From: a virus | DNA: 44,947 nucleotides | Direction: 5' to 3' (one strand) | IMG/VR virus record: IMGVR_UViG_3300044617_001078 | Location: 1-44,947 of that record | Shown here: positions 1 to 8,849 of the stretch, in pieces | Position numbering within the stretch: position 1 is the stretch's first letter | Layout of the letters: each line of letters opens with the position of its first letter | Made by a program: the position numbers and the translations under genes | Notes under the pieces: generated by a model | Database searches by the model: none | Told to the model about the DNA's origin: nothing | The model's input: only the letters and a program-made list of their open reading frames with translations

Positions 1-135
1 ACACGACCATCAACGGTTCCCCCCTGACGCTCGCGCAGTTTGGGGCGAAGCTCGACGCTGCCGACCCCAACTATGAAGACCATGCCCACTTCCGGCTCTC
101 CGAGAAGCTGGGACGCAGGCCCCGCGGCATGGCAC
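1..135. repeat. Left copy of the terminal direct overlap (circle junction)
   Basis: Bases 1-135 match 44813-44947 except at positions 5 and 9; bases 10-135 match exactly (126 bp). One tail gene reads through the junction in frame. An exact repeat of this size at contig ends is what a circular or circularly permuted molecule gives after short-read assembly. It is therefore better read as an assembly overlap than as a packaged terminal repeat. Confidence 0.9.
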
Positions 136-767
136 CGTTCGCCCTCGCGGTGGACAGCACCGGGCGCACAGCGTTCGGTGGGACCAACACCGGATTCGGA
201 CCAACCGACGCGACTCCTCCCAACGGCGTCGGCGGGTACTCGACCGTCGGCGTCATCTCCGCCGGCAGCTCGACGGCCACCCTCGCGTGGGAAGGTGACA
301 CCCTCTCCCGCCGCGACAACTGGCTCGGCACCGGCAACTACAACGACATCCCTTATCAGGCGGATATGCAGTGGATTCCGGGGCTCGCGGACGCGCCGGG
401 GGTCAACGGGCTCGCGTTTGACGGCGACGGGAACGTCTACGCGGTCGGTCGGCCCAACTCGGCGGGCCAAAACGTGTTCAAGCTCCGCGGCTCGGACGGG
501 GCTCTTGTGTGGCAGAACACCACCGGGGCGCTCGTCCACCAACACGGGGTTTGGTACGACTCGTTTAGCGGGCTCGTCACCGTCGTCGGAGTCGCCAGCG
601 ACACATGGCCCAACTCGGGCGGCCAAACGGTCCACCTTTGGCGGTTCAGCCCGATCACGGGCGAGATTGTCAGCACGTTCTATCTGGAGCAGCCGGTCAC
701 TGCCTACGGAGTGGACGTTCACCCCACCACGGGCAAGACCCTCATCGTCACGGAGTTCATCGCGTGA
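1..767 (+). CDS. Beta-propeller-like tail protein, C-terminal part of a gene split by the circle junction
   Basis: The frame is open from base 3 to the stop at 767 and lacks a start here. It is the continuation of the gene that begins at 43987, because the 135-bp overlap joins the two in the same frame; the rejoined protein has about 530 residues. Short repeated blades rich in Gly, Asp and Trp are visible, such as FDGDGNVYAVGR and HPTTGKTLIV, resembling WD40/PQQ/YVTN-type beta propellers. Such propellers occur in virion tail proteins and adhesins, but no catalytic residues stand out. The stop overlaps the GTG of the lipoprotein gene (GTGA), so the two are translationally coupled. Role as a tail component is inferred from position among virion genes. 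Confidence 0.7.
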   Translation, partial: TTINGSPLTLAQFGAKLDAADPNYEDHAHFRLSEKLGRRPRGMAPFALAVDSTGRTAFGGTNTGFGPTDATPPNGVGGYSTVGVISAGSSTATLAWEGDTLSRRDNWLGTGNYNDIPYQADMQWIPGLADAPGVNGLAFDGDGNVYAVGRPNSAGQNVFKLRGSDGALVWQNTTGALVHQHGVWYDSFSGLVTVVGVASDTWPNSGGQTVHLWRFSPITGEIVSTFYLEQPVTAYGVDVHPTTGKTLIVTEFIA

Positions 768-1621
768 AACAGCAGATCCGAGTTCTCGGCACCATCGGCA
801 TTGCCAGCAGCGTTCTCCTCGCGGCGGTCGCGTGCTTCCTGTTGCTTGCGGGGTGTGAGTTTACTGCGGCCGACGAGAACGGCAAGCAGCGGACGGCGGC
901 GGAATGGGAGGAGCGGGCCGAGCGCGTTCGACGCCAGGTCGAAACCGACACCAAGCAGGCCCTCGCGGCCAAGGACGCCGAAGTCGCCCGCGTGCTCGCG
1001 GAATCGGCGGCGGCGGCGGCGGCGGCAAAGTCCGAGGCCGAGATGCGGCGCAAGCGGTTTGACGCCGAGGTCGCCAAGTTGCAGGCTCAGGCGGGTATGG
1101 AACTGGCCGACCTGACCCTGATCTTTGAGCAGGGGGAGGCCGAATCCGCGGCACGGCTCGCGGCGACACTCGCCAACCTCAACGCCCGCGCCCAGGAAAT
1201 CGACCGGGCGACCGCTTCCAGGATCGACCAGAACGCGGCGACCGTTGCGGAGGCGTCGGCCCAGACCGAGGCGGCATTGCAGCGGATCGAAGAGAAGCAG
1301 GCCCGAATCATGGGCGGGCTCAAGTTTGCAGAGGGGGCGGCGTCCACGTTTGGCGGGCCGCTTGGCGCGACGCTGGTGAGCGTGCTCGGGACCGGCGGCA
1401 TCGGTGGGTTGATCTTCGGCGCGTCGCAGCGGAAGAAGGCCCTGAACATCGAGGCCGAGAAGAACCGCCGCGAGGCTACCACCAAAGACATCCTGTTGGC
1501 CCTCGAGCACATCAAGGGCGTGGATGCGGAGTTCAAGGCCAAACTCAAGCAGCACAAGGAAGCGCTGAACGATTGGATGGGGCAGGACGGAATCAAACTT
1601 GTGAATGAACTGACCGCCTAA
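764..1621 (+). CDS. Phage lipoprotein with long coiled coil and C-terminal membrane segment
   Basis: A 285-residue protein starting at GTG 764, overlapping the previous stop. Residues 1-30 form a basic then hydrophobic signal sequence ending in a lipobox (LAGC, Cys31), so a lipid-anchored, signal-peptidase-II-processed protein is predicted. Residues about 45-180 are Ala/Glu/Arg-rich and strongly predicted as coiled coil, including a run of seven Ala from a GCG triplet repeat. Residues about 185-222 are Gly-rich and hydrophobic, followed by a charged helix. The next gene encodes a holin-like membrane protein, so the pair may act in lysis (spanin-like bridging) or form an envelope conduit during DNA entry. 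No family was recognised; lipobox and coiled coil are seen, function is inferred. Confidence 0.75.
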   Translation: MKQQIRVLGTIGIASSVLLAAVACFLLLAGCEFTAADENGKQRTAAEWEERAERVRRQVETDTKQALAAKDAEVARVLAESAAAAAAAKSEAEMRRKRFDAEVAKLQAQAGMELADLTLIFEQGEAESAARLAATLANLNARAQEIDRATASRIDQNAATVAEASAQTEAALQRIEEKQARIMGGLKFAEGAASTFGGPLGATLVSVLGTGGIGGLIFGASQRKKALNIEAEKNRREATTKDILLALEHIKGVDAEFKAKLKQHKEALNDWMGQDGIKLVNELTA

Positions 1622-1637
1622 CACCCCGGAGCTACAC

Positions 1638-1916
1638 ATGCCCCCGAAGGACGATCCCGAAGTGTTGACCCTGTTGCACGCCATTCGTGACGAGCAGGTG
1701 AGACATAGCGAAAAGCTCGACGAGCTTTCCCACCGCGTCACGGGCGGGCTCGACGCTCGCAACGGCTTGGAGTTCCGCACGGCTCAACTGGAGTCCAAAG
1801 AGGAATCCCGCAAGTTTTGGATGCAGGCGTTCGGTGTGACCGCGATCGGCTCCGCGTTCACCGCAATCGGCACCCTTATCAGCCACCTCATCAGAGGGAG
1901 TAGCGCACACCCGTGA
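1638..1916 (+). CDS. Small holin-like (XhlA-like) membrane protein
   Basis: A 92-residue protein with an N-terminal charged amphipathic helix (residues 5-60, heptad-like) and one hydrophobic segment near residues 63-86, then a short tail. This layout, a coiled coil followed by a single C-terminal transmembrane helix, matches hemolysin XhlA-like accessory holins. A GGAG Shine-Dalgarno lies at 1628-1631. The stop overlaps the GTG of the next tail gene. It follows the lipoprotein gene and is the best candidate for a lysis-associated membrane protein in the genome; no endolysin was recognised beside it. Confidence 0.6.
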   Translation: MPPKDDPEVLTLLHAIRDEQVRHSEKLDELSHRVTGGLDARNGLEFRTAQLESKEESRKFWMQAFGVTAIGSAFTAIGTLISHLIRGSSAHP

Positions 1917-4108
1917 CCTGGACCCGGAACACCACCAGCGGAACACTCACCCATGCCGGGATCTACCGCTCGGCATGGCACTGTGACGGGCTCCGCGCGC
2001 CCACGTCCGGCCGCATCACGCTCCAGAGCAAGAGCTACGGCGACCATGTTCGGGTGGTGTGCCCGTGCTCGACCGACGACCGCACCGGCTGGGAAGTCGG
2101 GATCATGGGCGACGGGTTCGCGGCAAAGACCAACCTGACCATCCGCCGGATCGTCATGGGCGTCCCCGAGGCCCCGACGCAGCAGGTGGCTCACGGGATC
2201 GGCTTGGGTGTCACCTTCACGCTCCAGGTGGACTACACCGACAACACCATCACCGCCAGCATGGTCGGGGCGGGAACGACCGTCACCCTCTCGCACACCA
2301 ACACGGTTGAACCGACGTTCACGACGTTCCGCAGCGTCGCAGTAGCGTCCGACATCGACGGGGCGACGGTTGACCGGCTCACGGTGTCGGAACTGGTGCG
2401 CGACTCCGCGACCATCCGCGACGCCCTTGTCGCCGTTGGGGACGACGGGAGCGTCTACGCCAGCTTCGACGGCTCGAGCATGACCCCGATAGCCTCCCGC
2501 GTGCTCGGGCAGACCGGGCAGGCGTCCATCGGTCAGTACCTCGGCACCTTGTACGCGGTCGGCGGCGGCAAGGCCCGAAAGGTCGATCTGGTCAACCGGG
2601 TCACAACCCCATGGACCGCGACGAGCGGCAGCCTGCCGGGTGCATCCGGGGCCGGCACGACCGACGCGCAGGTGGTGGCGTTCTGGGGCTCCCGTGCCCT
2701 CCTCGCCCGCTCTCAGGCCAACCCCAACGGTCTGTATGCGTCCGCGATCGACGACCCGGACGACTTCAACACCGGCAGCAGCATCTACGGCGCGGCGTTC
2801 GTCCTGAACCTCCCCGAGCCCATCGTGGCCCTGCTTCCCGTCACCGATCAGCAACTCATCGTGTGCTGCGAGCGGTCGGCTCATCTGGTGCTCGGCGATC
2901 CGGGGCTCGGCGCGTCCGAAGTCATCCCGATCCTCGGCTCCACCGGCGCGAGCGGCCCGACGGCTGTGCTCCCCGTGCAAAGCCCCGGCGGCCCCCTGAT
3001 CCACTCGCCTGAGGGGGTGTATCTGGTTCGCCAGAACACCGCCGTCAACATCACCAAGAACATCCTGACGCAGTACGCGGAAATCGACCGCGACGACATC
3101 GGCGTCAACACCGTCAGCGTCGTGCGCGACCCGCAGAACGCCCGCGTCCACATCTTCATCACCCCGACGACTTCCAGCACCCAGGGCACGCATCTGGTGT
3201 ACGAGGAGGCCGTCGGCGGCTTCGATCCCAACGGGGGCGGGTGGTTCCTCGACACCTTTCCGGCGACGTTCGGACCCACCGCGGCGGCGATCCACAAAGG
3301 CCGCATGTACCTCGGCGGTCACGACGGCGTGATCCGGCTCCTCGACGTGGAGGCGGAGGACGACGACGGGCAGGACATGGACGTGAAGCTCCCCGTTCGC
3401 GTGATCCACAAGGGGCTCACGGAGGGCGGGGTCCATCTCGAACGCACCGCGCCGCAGCTCACGACCGACACGACGGGCAGCGTCACCGTCACCCTCTACG
3501 CCGGAGCGACCGCCCAGCAGGTCATGGACGTGGACGAGCGGACGGAACTGTGGAGCACCACCTACGCCCAACTCGCTCCGCCGATCATCCGCACGGGCGC
3601 GGACACCGCTCTCCTCCTCGAGTTCAGCAGCACGGGGGCGACGTGGGCCATGCAGCAGGTGGACGTGGTTGCAACCCCGTTCATGGGGCTCGGCCGTCGG
3701 GTTCGGGTGGCCGTCACCGCGTCCGCGCCATGCACATATCCCGTTGTCGATGGTGGCACGAGCCCACCGGGCGGCGGCACTGGACCGGGAGCACCGGGCG
3801 GCGGCGTGGTCGGTCCCGTTGCGTTGGCGGAGGAATGGATCTGGTACGACGGGTTCGAGTTCATCCGCTCGCCGATTTCGTTCGCGTCCAACGGCACCGT
3901 TGAGATTGCGTTCCGCGACCCGCTCGACGACGGGCTCAGCGGCGGACGCGACAGCACCAACCCCCCACCGGGCGACCCGTTCGAGATGGTGGACAAGTCA
4001 CAAGGCGGATTCAGCCGCACAAACCCGTGGATTCCAGGCGTGAACGAAAACCTCACGGATGGAGGCGACGGGTACATGGATTACACAGCACCCCCCACGG
4101 AGGAATGA
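1913..4108 (+). CDS. Tail nozzle / tail tubular B-like structural protein
   Basis: A 731-residue protein starting at GTG 1913 in a GTGA overlap. The central part carries a phrase near residue 283 (YASAIDDPDDFNTG) that closely resembles the conserved stretch of podovirus tail nozzle / tail tubular protein B families, where a statement of position and value precedes beta-propeller-like blades. The N-terminal 170 residues look like a separate beta-rich domain, and a Gly/Pro linker near residues 615-640 precedes a short C-terminal domain. It likely forms the distal tail tube or hub. The assignment rests on motif memory and neighbourhood, not on a search. Confidence 0.6.
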   Translation: MTWTRNTTSGTLTHAGIYRSAWHCDGLRAPTSGRITLQSKSYGDHVRVVCPCSTDDRTGWEVGIMGDGFAAKTNLTIRRIVMGVPEAPTQQVAHGIGLGVTFTLQVDYTDNTITASMVGAGTTVTLSHTNTVEPTFTTFRSVAVASDIDGATVDRLTVSELVRDSATIRDALVAVGDDGSVYASFDGSSMTPIASRVLGQTGQASIGQYLGTLYAVGGGKARKVDLVNRVTTPWTATSGSLPGASGAGTTDAQVVAFWGSRALLARSQANPNGLYASAIDDPDDFNTGSSIYGAAFVLNLPEPIVALLPVTDQQLIVCCERSAHLVLGDPGLGASEVIPILGSTGASGPTAVLPVQSPGGPLIHSPEGVYLVRQNTAVNITKNILTQYAEIDRDDIGVNTVSVVRDPQNARVHIFITPTTSSTQGTHLVYEEAVGGFDPNGGGWFLDTFPATFGPTAAAIHKGRMYLGGHDGVIRLLDVEAEDDDGQDMDVKLPVRVIHKGLTEGGVHLERTAPQLTTDTTGSVTVTLYAGATAQQVMDVDERTELWSTTYAQLAPPIIRTGADTALLLEFSSTGATWAMQQVDVVATPFMGLGRRVRVAVTASAPCTYPVVDGGTSPPGGGTGPGAPGGGVVGPVALAEEWIWYDGFEFIRSPISFASNGTVEIAFRDPLDDGLSGGRDSTNPPPGDPFEMVDKSQGGFSRTNPWIPGVNENLTDGGDGYMDYTAPPTEE

Positions 4109-4111
4109 AAA

Positions 4112-4534
4112 ATGGCCGTTGTTCATACCAGTTACACCAAGTCTGTCACCGCCGGCGCCGAGGAGCTTGTCGCCCGCGTCACCGCTCCCGCCAACATCAA
4201 GCCCCAGGTTCGCATCCGCGTCCACAACACCAGCGGCAGCACGGGGACGACGGTTCGCCTGCTCCGCGCGGCGACGGGTGGAACGACGGGCTCGCTGACG
4301 TTCGTGCGACTCAGCAGCCAGGAAACCGAAACCGTCCAGACCACGGCCAACAGCATCACCAGCGTCACCGCGCCGGGTGGCTCTCCCGTGGAGCTGGATG
4401 TCGCTTGGATTCCCGCCAACGGCTCTCGCGAGTTCCGCCCGGTCGAGATTGCCGGCGGCACCACCCTGAGCGTCACCGGCAACTGTACCGGCTCAGCCGT
4501 CACCCACATTGTCAGCATCGACGTGGACGAGTAA
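4112..4534 (+). CDS. Small beta-rich virion protein
   Basis: A 140-residue protein with a GGAGG Shine-Dalgarno just upstream (in the end of the previous gene). It is Thr/Val/Ser-rich with few charged residues, typical of a small beta-sandwich structural or fibre-associated protein. No enzyme motif and no membrane segment is visible. It lies between the nozzle-like protein and two other beta-rich proteins, so a tail-accessory role is inferred. I do not recognise the family. Confidence 0.55.
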   Translation: MAVVHTSYTKSVTAGAEELVARVTAPANIKPQVRIRVHNTSGSTGTTVRLLRAATGGTTGSLTFVRLSSQETETVQTTANSITSVTAPGGSPVELDVAWIPANGSREFRPVEIAGGTTLSVTGNCTGSAVTHIVSIDVDE

Positions 4535-4537
4535 ACC

Positions 4538-5428
4538 ATGCCCCTTCTCCAGTCCATCCAGCCCCAGGTCAGCGGCGACCAGCGAACGCAGAAGTTCGCG
4601 GCCGACGTTGCCAAGTGGATGGACACCCGGCGAGTGGGCATGAGGATCACGACGGGGGCGGAGGTCGCGGGCGTCAGAACCATCACCCTGCAAGTCATCG
4701 ACCGGCTCAGCCGGGAGCCCATTTCGGGCAGGTGGCTCGTGCGATGGTGGATTGCCACAACCGAATGGGGGCAGCCCGGCGGCGATCAGGACGTTGCGAT
4801 CACGACCGGAACGCTCGTCGAGAACACCAACGACCAGATCATCGAAGCCGCCACCGACGACGGCGGCACGCTTGTCTTCACCCTCGAAATCGGCGCGGTC
4901 GGCAGCCGGTACGTCTACATCGCCAATCTCGAGGAACTGACCAGCTCGGGGCAGGTGGCGAGCGCGGGCGGGGGCACGGTGTCATCGGGCGGAGGCTCGT
5001 TTGCACCGGACGATGCGGTCTATCTGCTCAACTCGTCCGACCCGGACCTACCCAATGGGCTCGTGCTCACGGCGGGCTCGAACATCACCCTCACCCCCGG
5101 CGCGGGTACGCTCACTGTGGCGTCTACGGCGAGCGGCGGGACGACGGTGCAGAGCGGGACGGCAGAAGTGGACTTCGGTTCGCCGCACGAGGACGGGACC
5201 GCGACCGTGACGGTGACGGGGCAGGCGTGGGTTACGGCCGACTCGATCATCACGGCGACGGCCCCGGTAGTGGCGTCGGCGGATCACGACGCGATCGACG
5301 CGGCGCTGGAAGGTTTGACGTGTCACGTTGGGAACATCGTGGCGGGAACAGGCTTCGACATCACCGTGAGCGCCCGGAACGGGACTTGGGGGCGATTCGC
5401 GATTCACTGGACAGGGATTGACCCATGA
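4538..5428 (+). CDS. Virion protein, probable tail/fibre component
   Basis: A 296-residue protein whose first 120 residues look like an all-beta head domain. A Gly/Ser-rich linker near residues 138-153 follows, then a repetitive Thr/Val/Gly C-terminal half typical of fibre shafts or receptor-facing domains. The start follows the previous stop by 3 bases. Its stop overlaps the next ATG (ATGA). A short-fibre or tail-accessory role is likely from composition and location, but the family is not recognised. Confidence 0.55.
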   Translation: MPLLQSIQPQVSGDQRTQKFAADVAKWMDTRRVGMRITTGAEVAGVRTITLQVIDRLSREPISGRWLVRWWIATTEWGQPGGDQDVAITTGTLVENTNDQIIEAATDDGGTLVFTLEIGAVGSRYVYIANLEELTSSGQVASAGGGTVSSGGGSFAPDDAVYLLNSSDPDLPNGLVLTAGSNITLTPGAGTLTVASTASGGTTVQSGTAEVDFGSPHEDGTATVTVTGQAWVTADSIITATAPVVASADHDAIDAALEGLTCHVGNIVAGTGFDITVSARNGTWGRFAIHWTGIDP

Positions 5429-6852
5429 GTACCAGCATCAAGGGCGGCGGCAGCAGCAACCTCGCGGCGGTGACCGCCGACGGCAACCTCCAAGTGACCA
5501 CCCCGGTCGCGGCGGAGGATGCGGGCTGGATCAAGATCGGCAGCGAGAACGACCCAGGCACGATCAGCGGGACGGCTTACGTCCTGTCGCCCGAAACCAC
5601 CGACGACTTCCAGATCCGCGCGTCGGTGGACACCGTGTTCGACAATGAGACGTTCTGCTACGCGGCCCAGAACACCGCCAGGCACACGTACTCCAACACG
5701 ACCATCACCAACGCATGGAGCGGCGGGTATCTGGTCACGAACTCGGGGCTCGCGACGACGACCAGCACGGGCACCCTCTTCCAGACGCGGCGATACTTCC
5801 CGATCATCGGCTCGGCTGCCCTCTACTTCGAGTTCAACGCAGCACTGACGGCGACGGCGGTGGGTGCAAACACGGTGATCGACTTCGGGGCGTTCCTGAC
5901 CTCGGGCGCGAACCCGTACGCACCGACCGATGGCGCGTACTTCCGGTGGAACAACTCGGGGCTGTTCGGGGTCACGAACAACGGCGGCGAGACGACCACA
6001 TCCCCGTTCACGTTCACCCCGGTCGCCAACCAGAACTACAAGTTCACGATCACCGTGACCGAGGCCCACACCCGCTTCTGGATCGATGATGTGCTGTACG
6101 GCACGATTCACACGCCGGTGTCGGTGGGGCAGCCCTTCTCGTCCGGGTCGCTTCCGCTGTCGATCCGGCACGCGCACACGGGCGTCGCGGGCGTGGCGTT
6201 GTCGTTCAAGGTGTCGGACTACACGGTGTCGGTGGGCGGCGCGACCCTCGCCCGGACGTGGGATGAGGCTTGCGCTGGCATGGGCAAGCACGCGAGCCAA
6301 GGTGCATCCGGCGGCACGATGGGCTCGACGGCCCTCTACACCAACTCCCTCGCGGCGGGTGCGGGCGCGGCGGCGACAAACACGACGGCCGCGCTGGGCT
6401 CGGGCCTCGGCGGCCAGTTTGCGGTACAGCCGACGCTCGCGGTTCCAACGGACGGCATCATCAGCAGCTACCAGAACCCGGCGGGTACGGCGGCCCTTCC
6501 GGGTCGGAACCTCGTGATCTACGGCGTGAAGATCGACGGCATCGTCACCACGGCGTTCACTGGTGGCCCGGTCTATTACGCCTGGTCGCTCGCGTACGGG
6601 CACACGGCGGTGTCGCTCGCGACGGCCGAGGCCGCGACGACGAAGGCGGCCCGGCGTATCCCGCTCGGCATCCAGACGTACGTTGTCACGTCGCCGGTGG
6701 GCACGCTTGGGCAGACGATTCAGGTGAGGTTCCAGAACCCCATCGTCGTTCAGCCCGGCGAGTTCGTGCAGACGGTGGCAAAGAACCTCGGAACGGTCAC
6801 GAGTGCGGGTGTCATCACAAACCTCATCTCCTTCGACGCGAAGTGGGAATGA
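5425..6852 (+). CDS. Virion protein with a jelly-roll/lectin-like fold, probable receptor-binding component
   Basis: A 475-residue protein. Residues about 30-270 have the alternating aromatic/Thr pattern of a concanavalin/LamG-like beta sandwich, including FTITVTEAHTRFWIDD near residue 205, a common element of such folds. The C-terminal 200 residues resemble a second beta domain rich in Gly and Ala. The start ATG overlaps the previous stop; the protein ends in an ATGA with an alternative upstream ATG of the next gene. Binding of carbohydrate is possible but no specific site can be named. Confidence 0.55.
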   Translation: MSTSIKGGGSSNLAAVTADGNLQVTTPVAAEDAGWIKIGSENDPGTISGTAYVLSPETTDDFQIRASVDTVFDNETFCYAAQNTARHTYSNTTITNAWSGGYLVTNSGLATTTSTGTLFQTRRYFPIIGSAALYFEFNAALTATAVGANTVIDFGAFLTSGANPYAPTDGAYFRWNNSGLFGVTNNGGETTTSPFTFTPVANQNYKFTITVTEAHTRFWIDDVLYGTIHTPVSVGQPFSSGSLPLSIRHAHTGVAGVALSFKVSDYTVSVGGATLARTWDEACAGMGKHASQGASGGTMGSTALYTNSLAAGAGAAATNTTAALGSGLGGQFAVQPTLAVPTDGIISSYQNPAGTAALPGRNLVIYGVKIDGIVTTAFTGGPVYYAWSLAYGHTAVSLATAEAATTKAARRIPLGIQTYVVTSPVGTLGQTIQVRFQNPIVVQPGEFVQTVAKNLGTVTSAGVITNLISFDAKWE

Positions 6853-6872
6853 TCCTGAAAGGGGTGTGGCTC

Positions 6873-8084
6873 ATGGGCTTCTTGGACGGCATCATCGGCG
6901 GAGTGTTGGGAATCGGCGGGGCCGCCTTGGGTGCGGAGAGTGCCCGCGAAGGTGCTCAGGCCCAGATTCAGGCCGGGCGCGACGCGCAGAAGCTCTACAC
7001 CAACGAAACCGACCTCGGGCAAGCCCGCGCCCTCCTCTTCGCCATGGGCGATCAGGCTCTCCCCTACCTCCAGGCGACGCTCCCACGCGACCGCTACCAG
7101 CGGCTCTTTGGGCGTCCCGCGGCGACGGCGGAGGACCGTACCCGCTTCCAGACGGAACTCGATCAGGCCCGTCAAACCCTCGCCCGGTACAAGACCAGCG
7201 GCGGAAACGGCTACCTCGACAACGCGGCACGCGCGGCCGGCGTGGACATCCCCGCGCTGACGGCCCGCGTCGGCGAACTCCAGCAGATCCTCGACAACCC
7301 CAACGACACCGGCAGCCCCGGCGCGTTTGACCAGAACGCCATTTCCGGCATGACGCAGGGCGGCGGGTACTTGGGGCAGCTCGGCACCCTCGCCGGCCAG
7401 TTTGCCGACCGCGGCGCCGGCACCATGGCCGATTTCAACCGGGACACCTCCCGGCTCGAAGGCATGGGGCAGAGCATGGGTCTGGGGCTTTCGACCTACG
7501 GCGACTCCGAGCGTGCTCGCGTGCGCCGGGAGGGGCAGGACACGAACAAGGCCATGGATCGGGCGGCGGTTGCGCGGCTCAACGCTTCCGGGCTTGGGCA
7601 ATCCACACTGACGGCCAACGCCCTCAGCGAGAACGCCCGGCGCGTGGGCAACGACACCAGCGACAAACTCGGCCGGATCAATGATGCGCAGTTTGACCGC
7701 GGGCTCGGCATCCAGCAGGCGAATCTGGGGCTTGCGACCGACCGCGCGACCCGCCGGACGGGCTTGCAGGGCACGCTGAACGATCAGGAGTACCAGTACC
7801 GCCTGGCCCCGCTCGCGGCGAAACAGTCGCTCCTCACCTCCAACGTCTTCCAGCCGTTCTTGGGGCAGAGCACCACGCAGTATTTCCCCGGCGTCAGCCC
7901 GTCAGCATCGGCGGGGAACACCTGGGGGAGCTTCATGGGGGGCACGGGTGGGTTGATGGCGGGGAACGCCATGGCGGGCGGTCAGGGACTTTTCGGCTCG
8001 CTCGGCTCGCGCGGACGGTCCAACGGGCTCGGCAACCTCTCGAACGGCGTCCCGATTCAAGGCCCCCTGTACGGCGGGGGTTGA
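6873..8084 (+). CDS. Internal virion (ejection-like) protein, glycine/alanine-rich
   Basis: The start at 6873 is chosen because GAAAGGGG lies 7-15 bases upstream; an in-frame ATG at 6849 also exists in an ATGA overlap. The 403-residue product begins with a short hydrophobic Gly-rich helix (residues 2-20), continues with Gln/Arg/Asp-rich helices through residue 330, and ends in a Gly/Met-rich tail. This layout resembles the small internal core or ejection proteins that podoviruses place just before a giant internal protein. Together with the product of 8846-10081 it probably enters the cell envelope during DNA delivery. Inference from architecture only. Confidence 0.55.
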   Translation: MGFLDGIIGGVLGIGGAALGAESAREGAQAQIQAGRDAQKLYTNETDLGQARALLFAMGDQALPYLQATLPRDRYQRLFGRPAATAEDRTRFQTELDQARQTLARYKTSGGNGYLDNAARAAGVDIPALTARVGELQQILDNPNDTGSPGAFDQNAISGMTQGGGYLGQLGTLAGQFADRGAGTMADFNRDTSRLEGMGQSMGLGLSTYGDSERARVRREGQDTNKAMDRAAVARLNASGLGQSTLTANALSENARRVGNDTSDKLGRINDAQFDRGLGIQQANLGLATDRATRRTGLQGTLNDQEYQYRLAPLAAKQSLLTSNVFQPFLGQSTTQYFPGVSPSASAGNTWGSFMGGTGGLMAGNAMAGGQGLFGSLGSRGRSNGLGNLSNGVPIQGPLYGGG

Positions 8085-8093
8085 AAGGCACAC

Positions 8094-8606
8094 ATGGCAA
8101 ACTTTCAGTTCGCTTGGCAGGCGTCACTCACCGAAAACTCGTCGATCCTCGTGACGGCGGGCTCGCTCGATGCGGTGAAGCTCACCGAATACACCACCGG
8201 GACCATCCTCTACCGGCGCGTCACCCTCCCGGCCTACGCCGACTCCTCCGACGTGGTGAAGCTCTGGGACTACACCCAGGGCGATTGGAGCACGTTTATC
8301 GTCCAGGTGACGGACGCCGCGGGGTATTGCGTCGTCGCCGGGCAGTGCGACACGTTCACCGCGGGGGCTCCGACGGGCTCGGCGGCGCGGGTGCAGGCGT
8401 TCGATCTGTCCTGTTACCAGCCCCTCGTCCTCGGCCCGCAGGCGGTTCGGTGTCATGCGACATTGAACACGGCGACGGGTGTGAGTGGTGGCATCCCTAC
8501 CATCCTCACGGACGGCTCGACGGTCGCGGGCAAGTGGGCGACGATGTACGCGAAGAACGCCAGCACGACGACCGCGACCGAGGTTGACGTGTGGGTCTTG
8601 GGGTGA
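8094..8606 (+). CDS. Small virion-associated protein
   Basis: A 170-residue, Thr/Ala/Val-rich protein preceded by GAAAGG seven bases upstream of ATG 8094. The composition suggests a beta-sandwich. Four Cys residues are spread without a CxxC pattern. It sits between two internal-virion-like genes, so it is probably a capsid or tail accessory. No family recognised. Confidence 0.5.
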   Translation: MANFQFAWQASLTENSSILVTAGSLDAVKLTEYTTGTILYRRVTLPAYADSSDVVKLWDYTQGDWSTFIVQVTDAAGYCVVAGQCDTFTAGAPTGSAARVQAFDLSCYQPLVLGPQAVRCHATLNTATGVSGGIPTILTDGSTVAGKWATMYAKNASTTTATEVDVWVLG

Positions 8607-8609
8607 CAC

Positions 8610-8849
8610 ATGGCAAGTGATCCGATGGATGTTGAGCTTGCGTTTGCGACGATGGATCAGCTCGTCGATGAGATTCGCAAGCGCGTCACCGCCATGATGT
8701 TGGTGACGGAGACACACGACGACAACGGCGCGAACATGGCCCTGTACCGCAAGGGAAGCGCGTCCCACATCATTGGAATCGCAGAGGTCGCCAAACAGCA
8801 GCTTTTCAGAATCGCCACAACTCCCGAATACGAGGACGATGACACATGA
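8610..8849 (+). CDS. Small acidic protein of unknown function
   Basis: A 79-residue protein, mostly helical by composition, with an acidic C-terminus (EYEDDDT). Its start follows the previous stop by 3 bases and its stop overlaps the next ATG. It has no membrane segment and no known motif. Its conserved coupling inside the internal-virion-protein operon suggests an assembly or chaperone-like role, which is a guess. Confidence 0.5.
   Translation: MASDPMDVELAFATMDQLVDEIRKRVTAMMLVTETHDDNGANMALYRKGSASHIIGIAEVAKQQLFRIATTPEYEDDDT

Noticed and set aside
1-135. A physical direct terminal repeat for packaging
   Set aside because: The exact match of 126 bp with decaying edge bases and an in-frame gene across it fits an assembly overlap of a circular or permuted genome better.
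1009-1027. GCG triplet run as a special repeat element
   Set aside because: It encodes poly-Ala within the coiled coil and is a common low-complexity feature in GC-rich genes.
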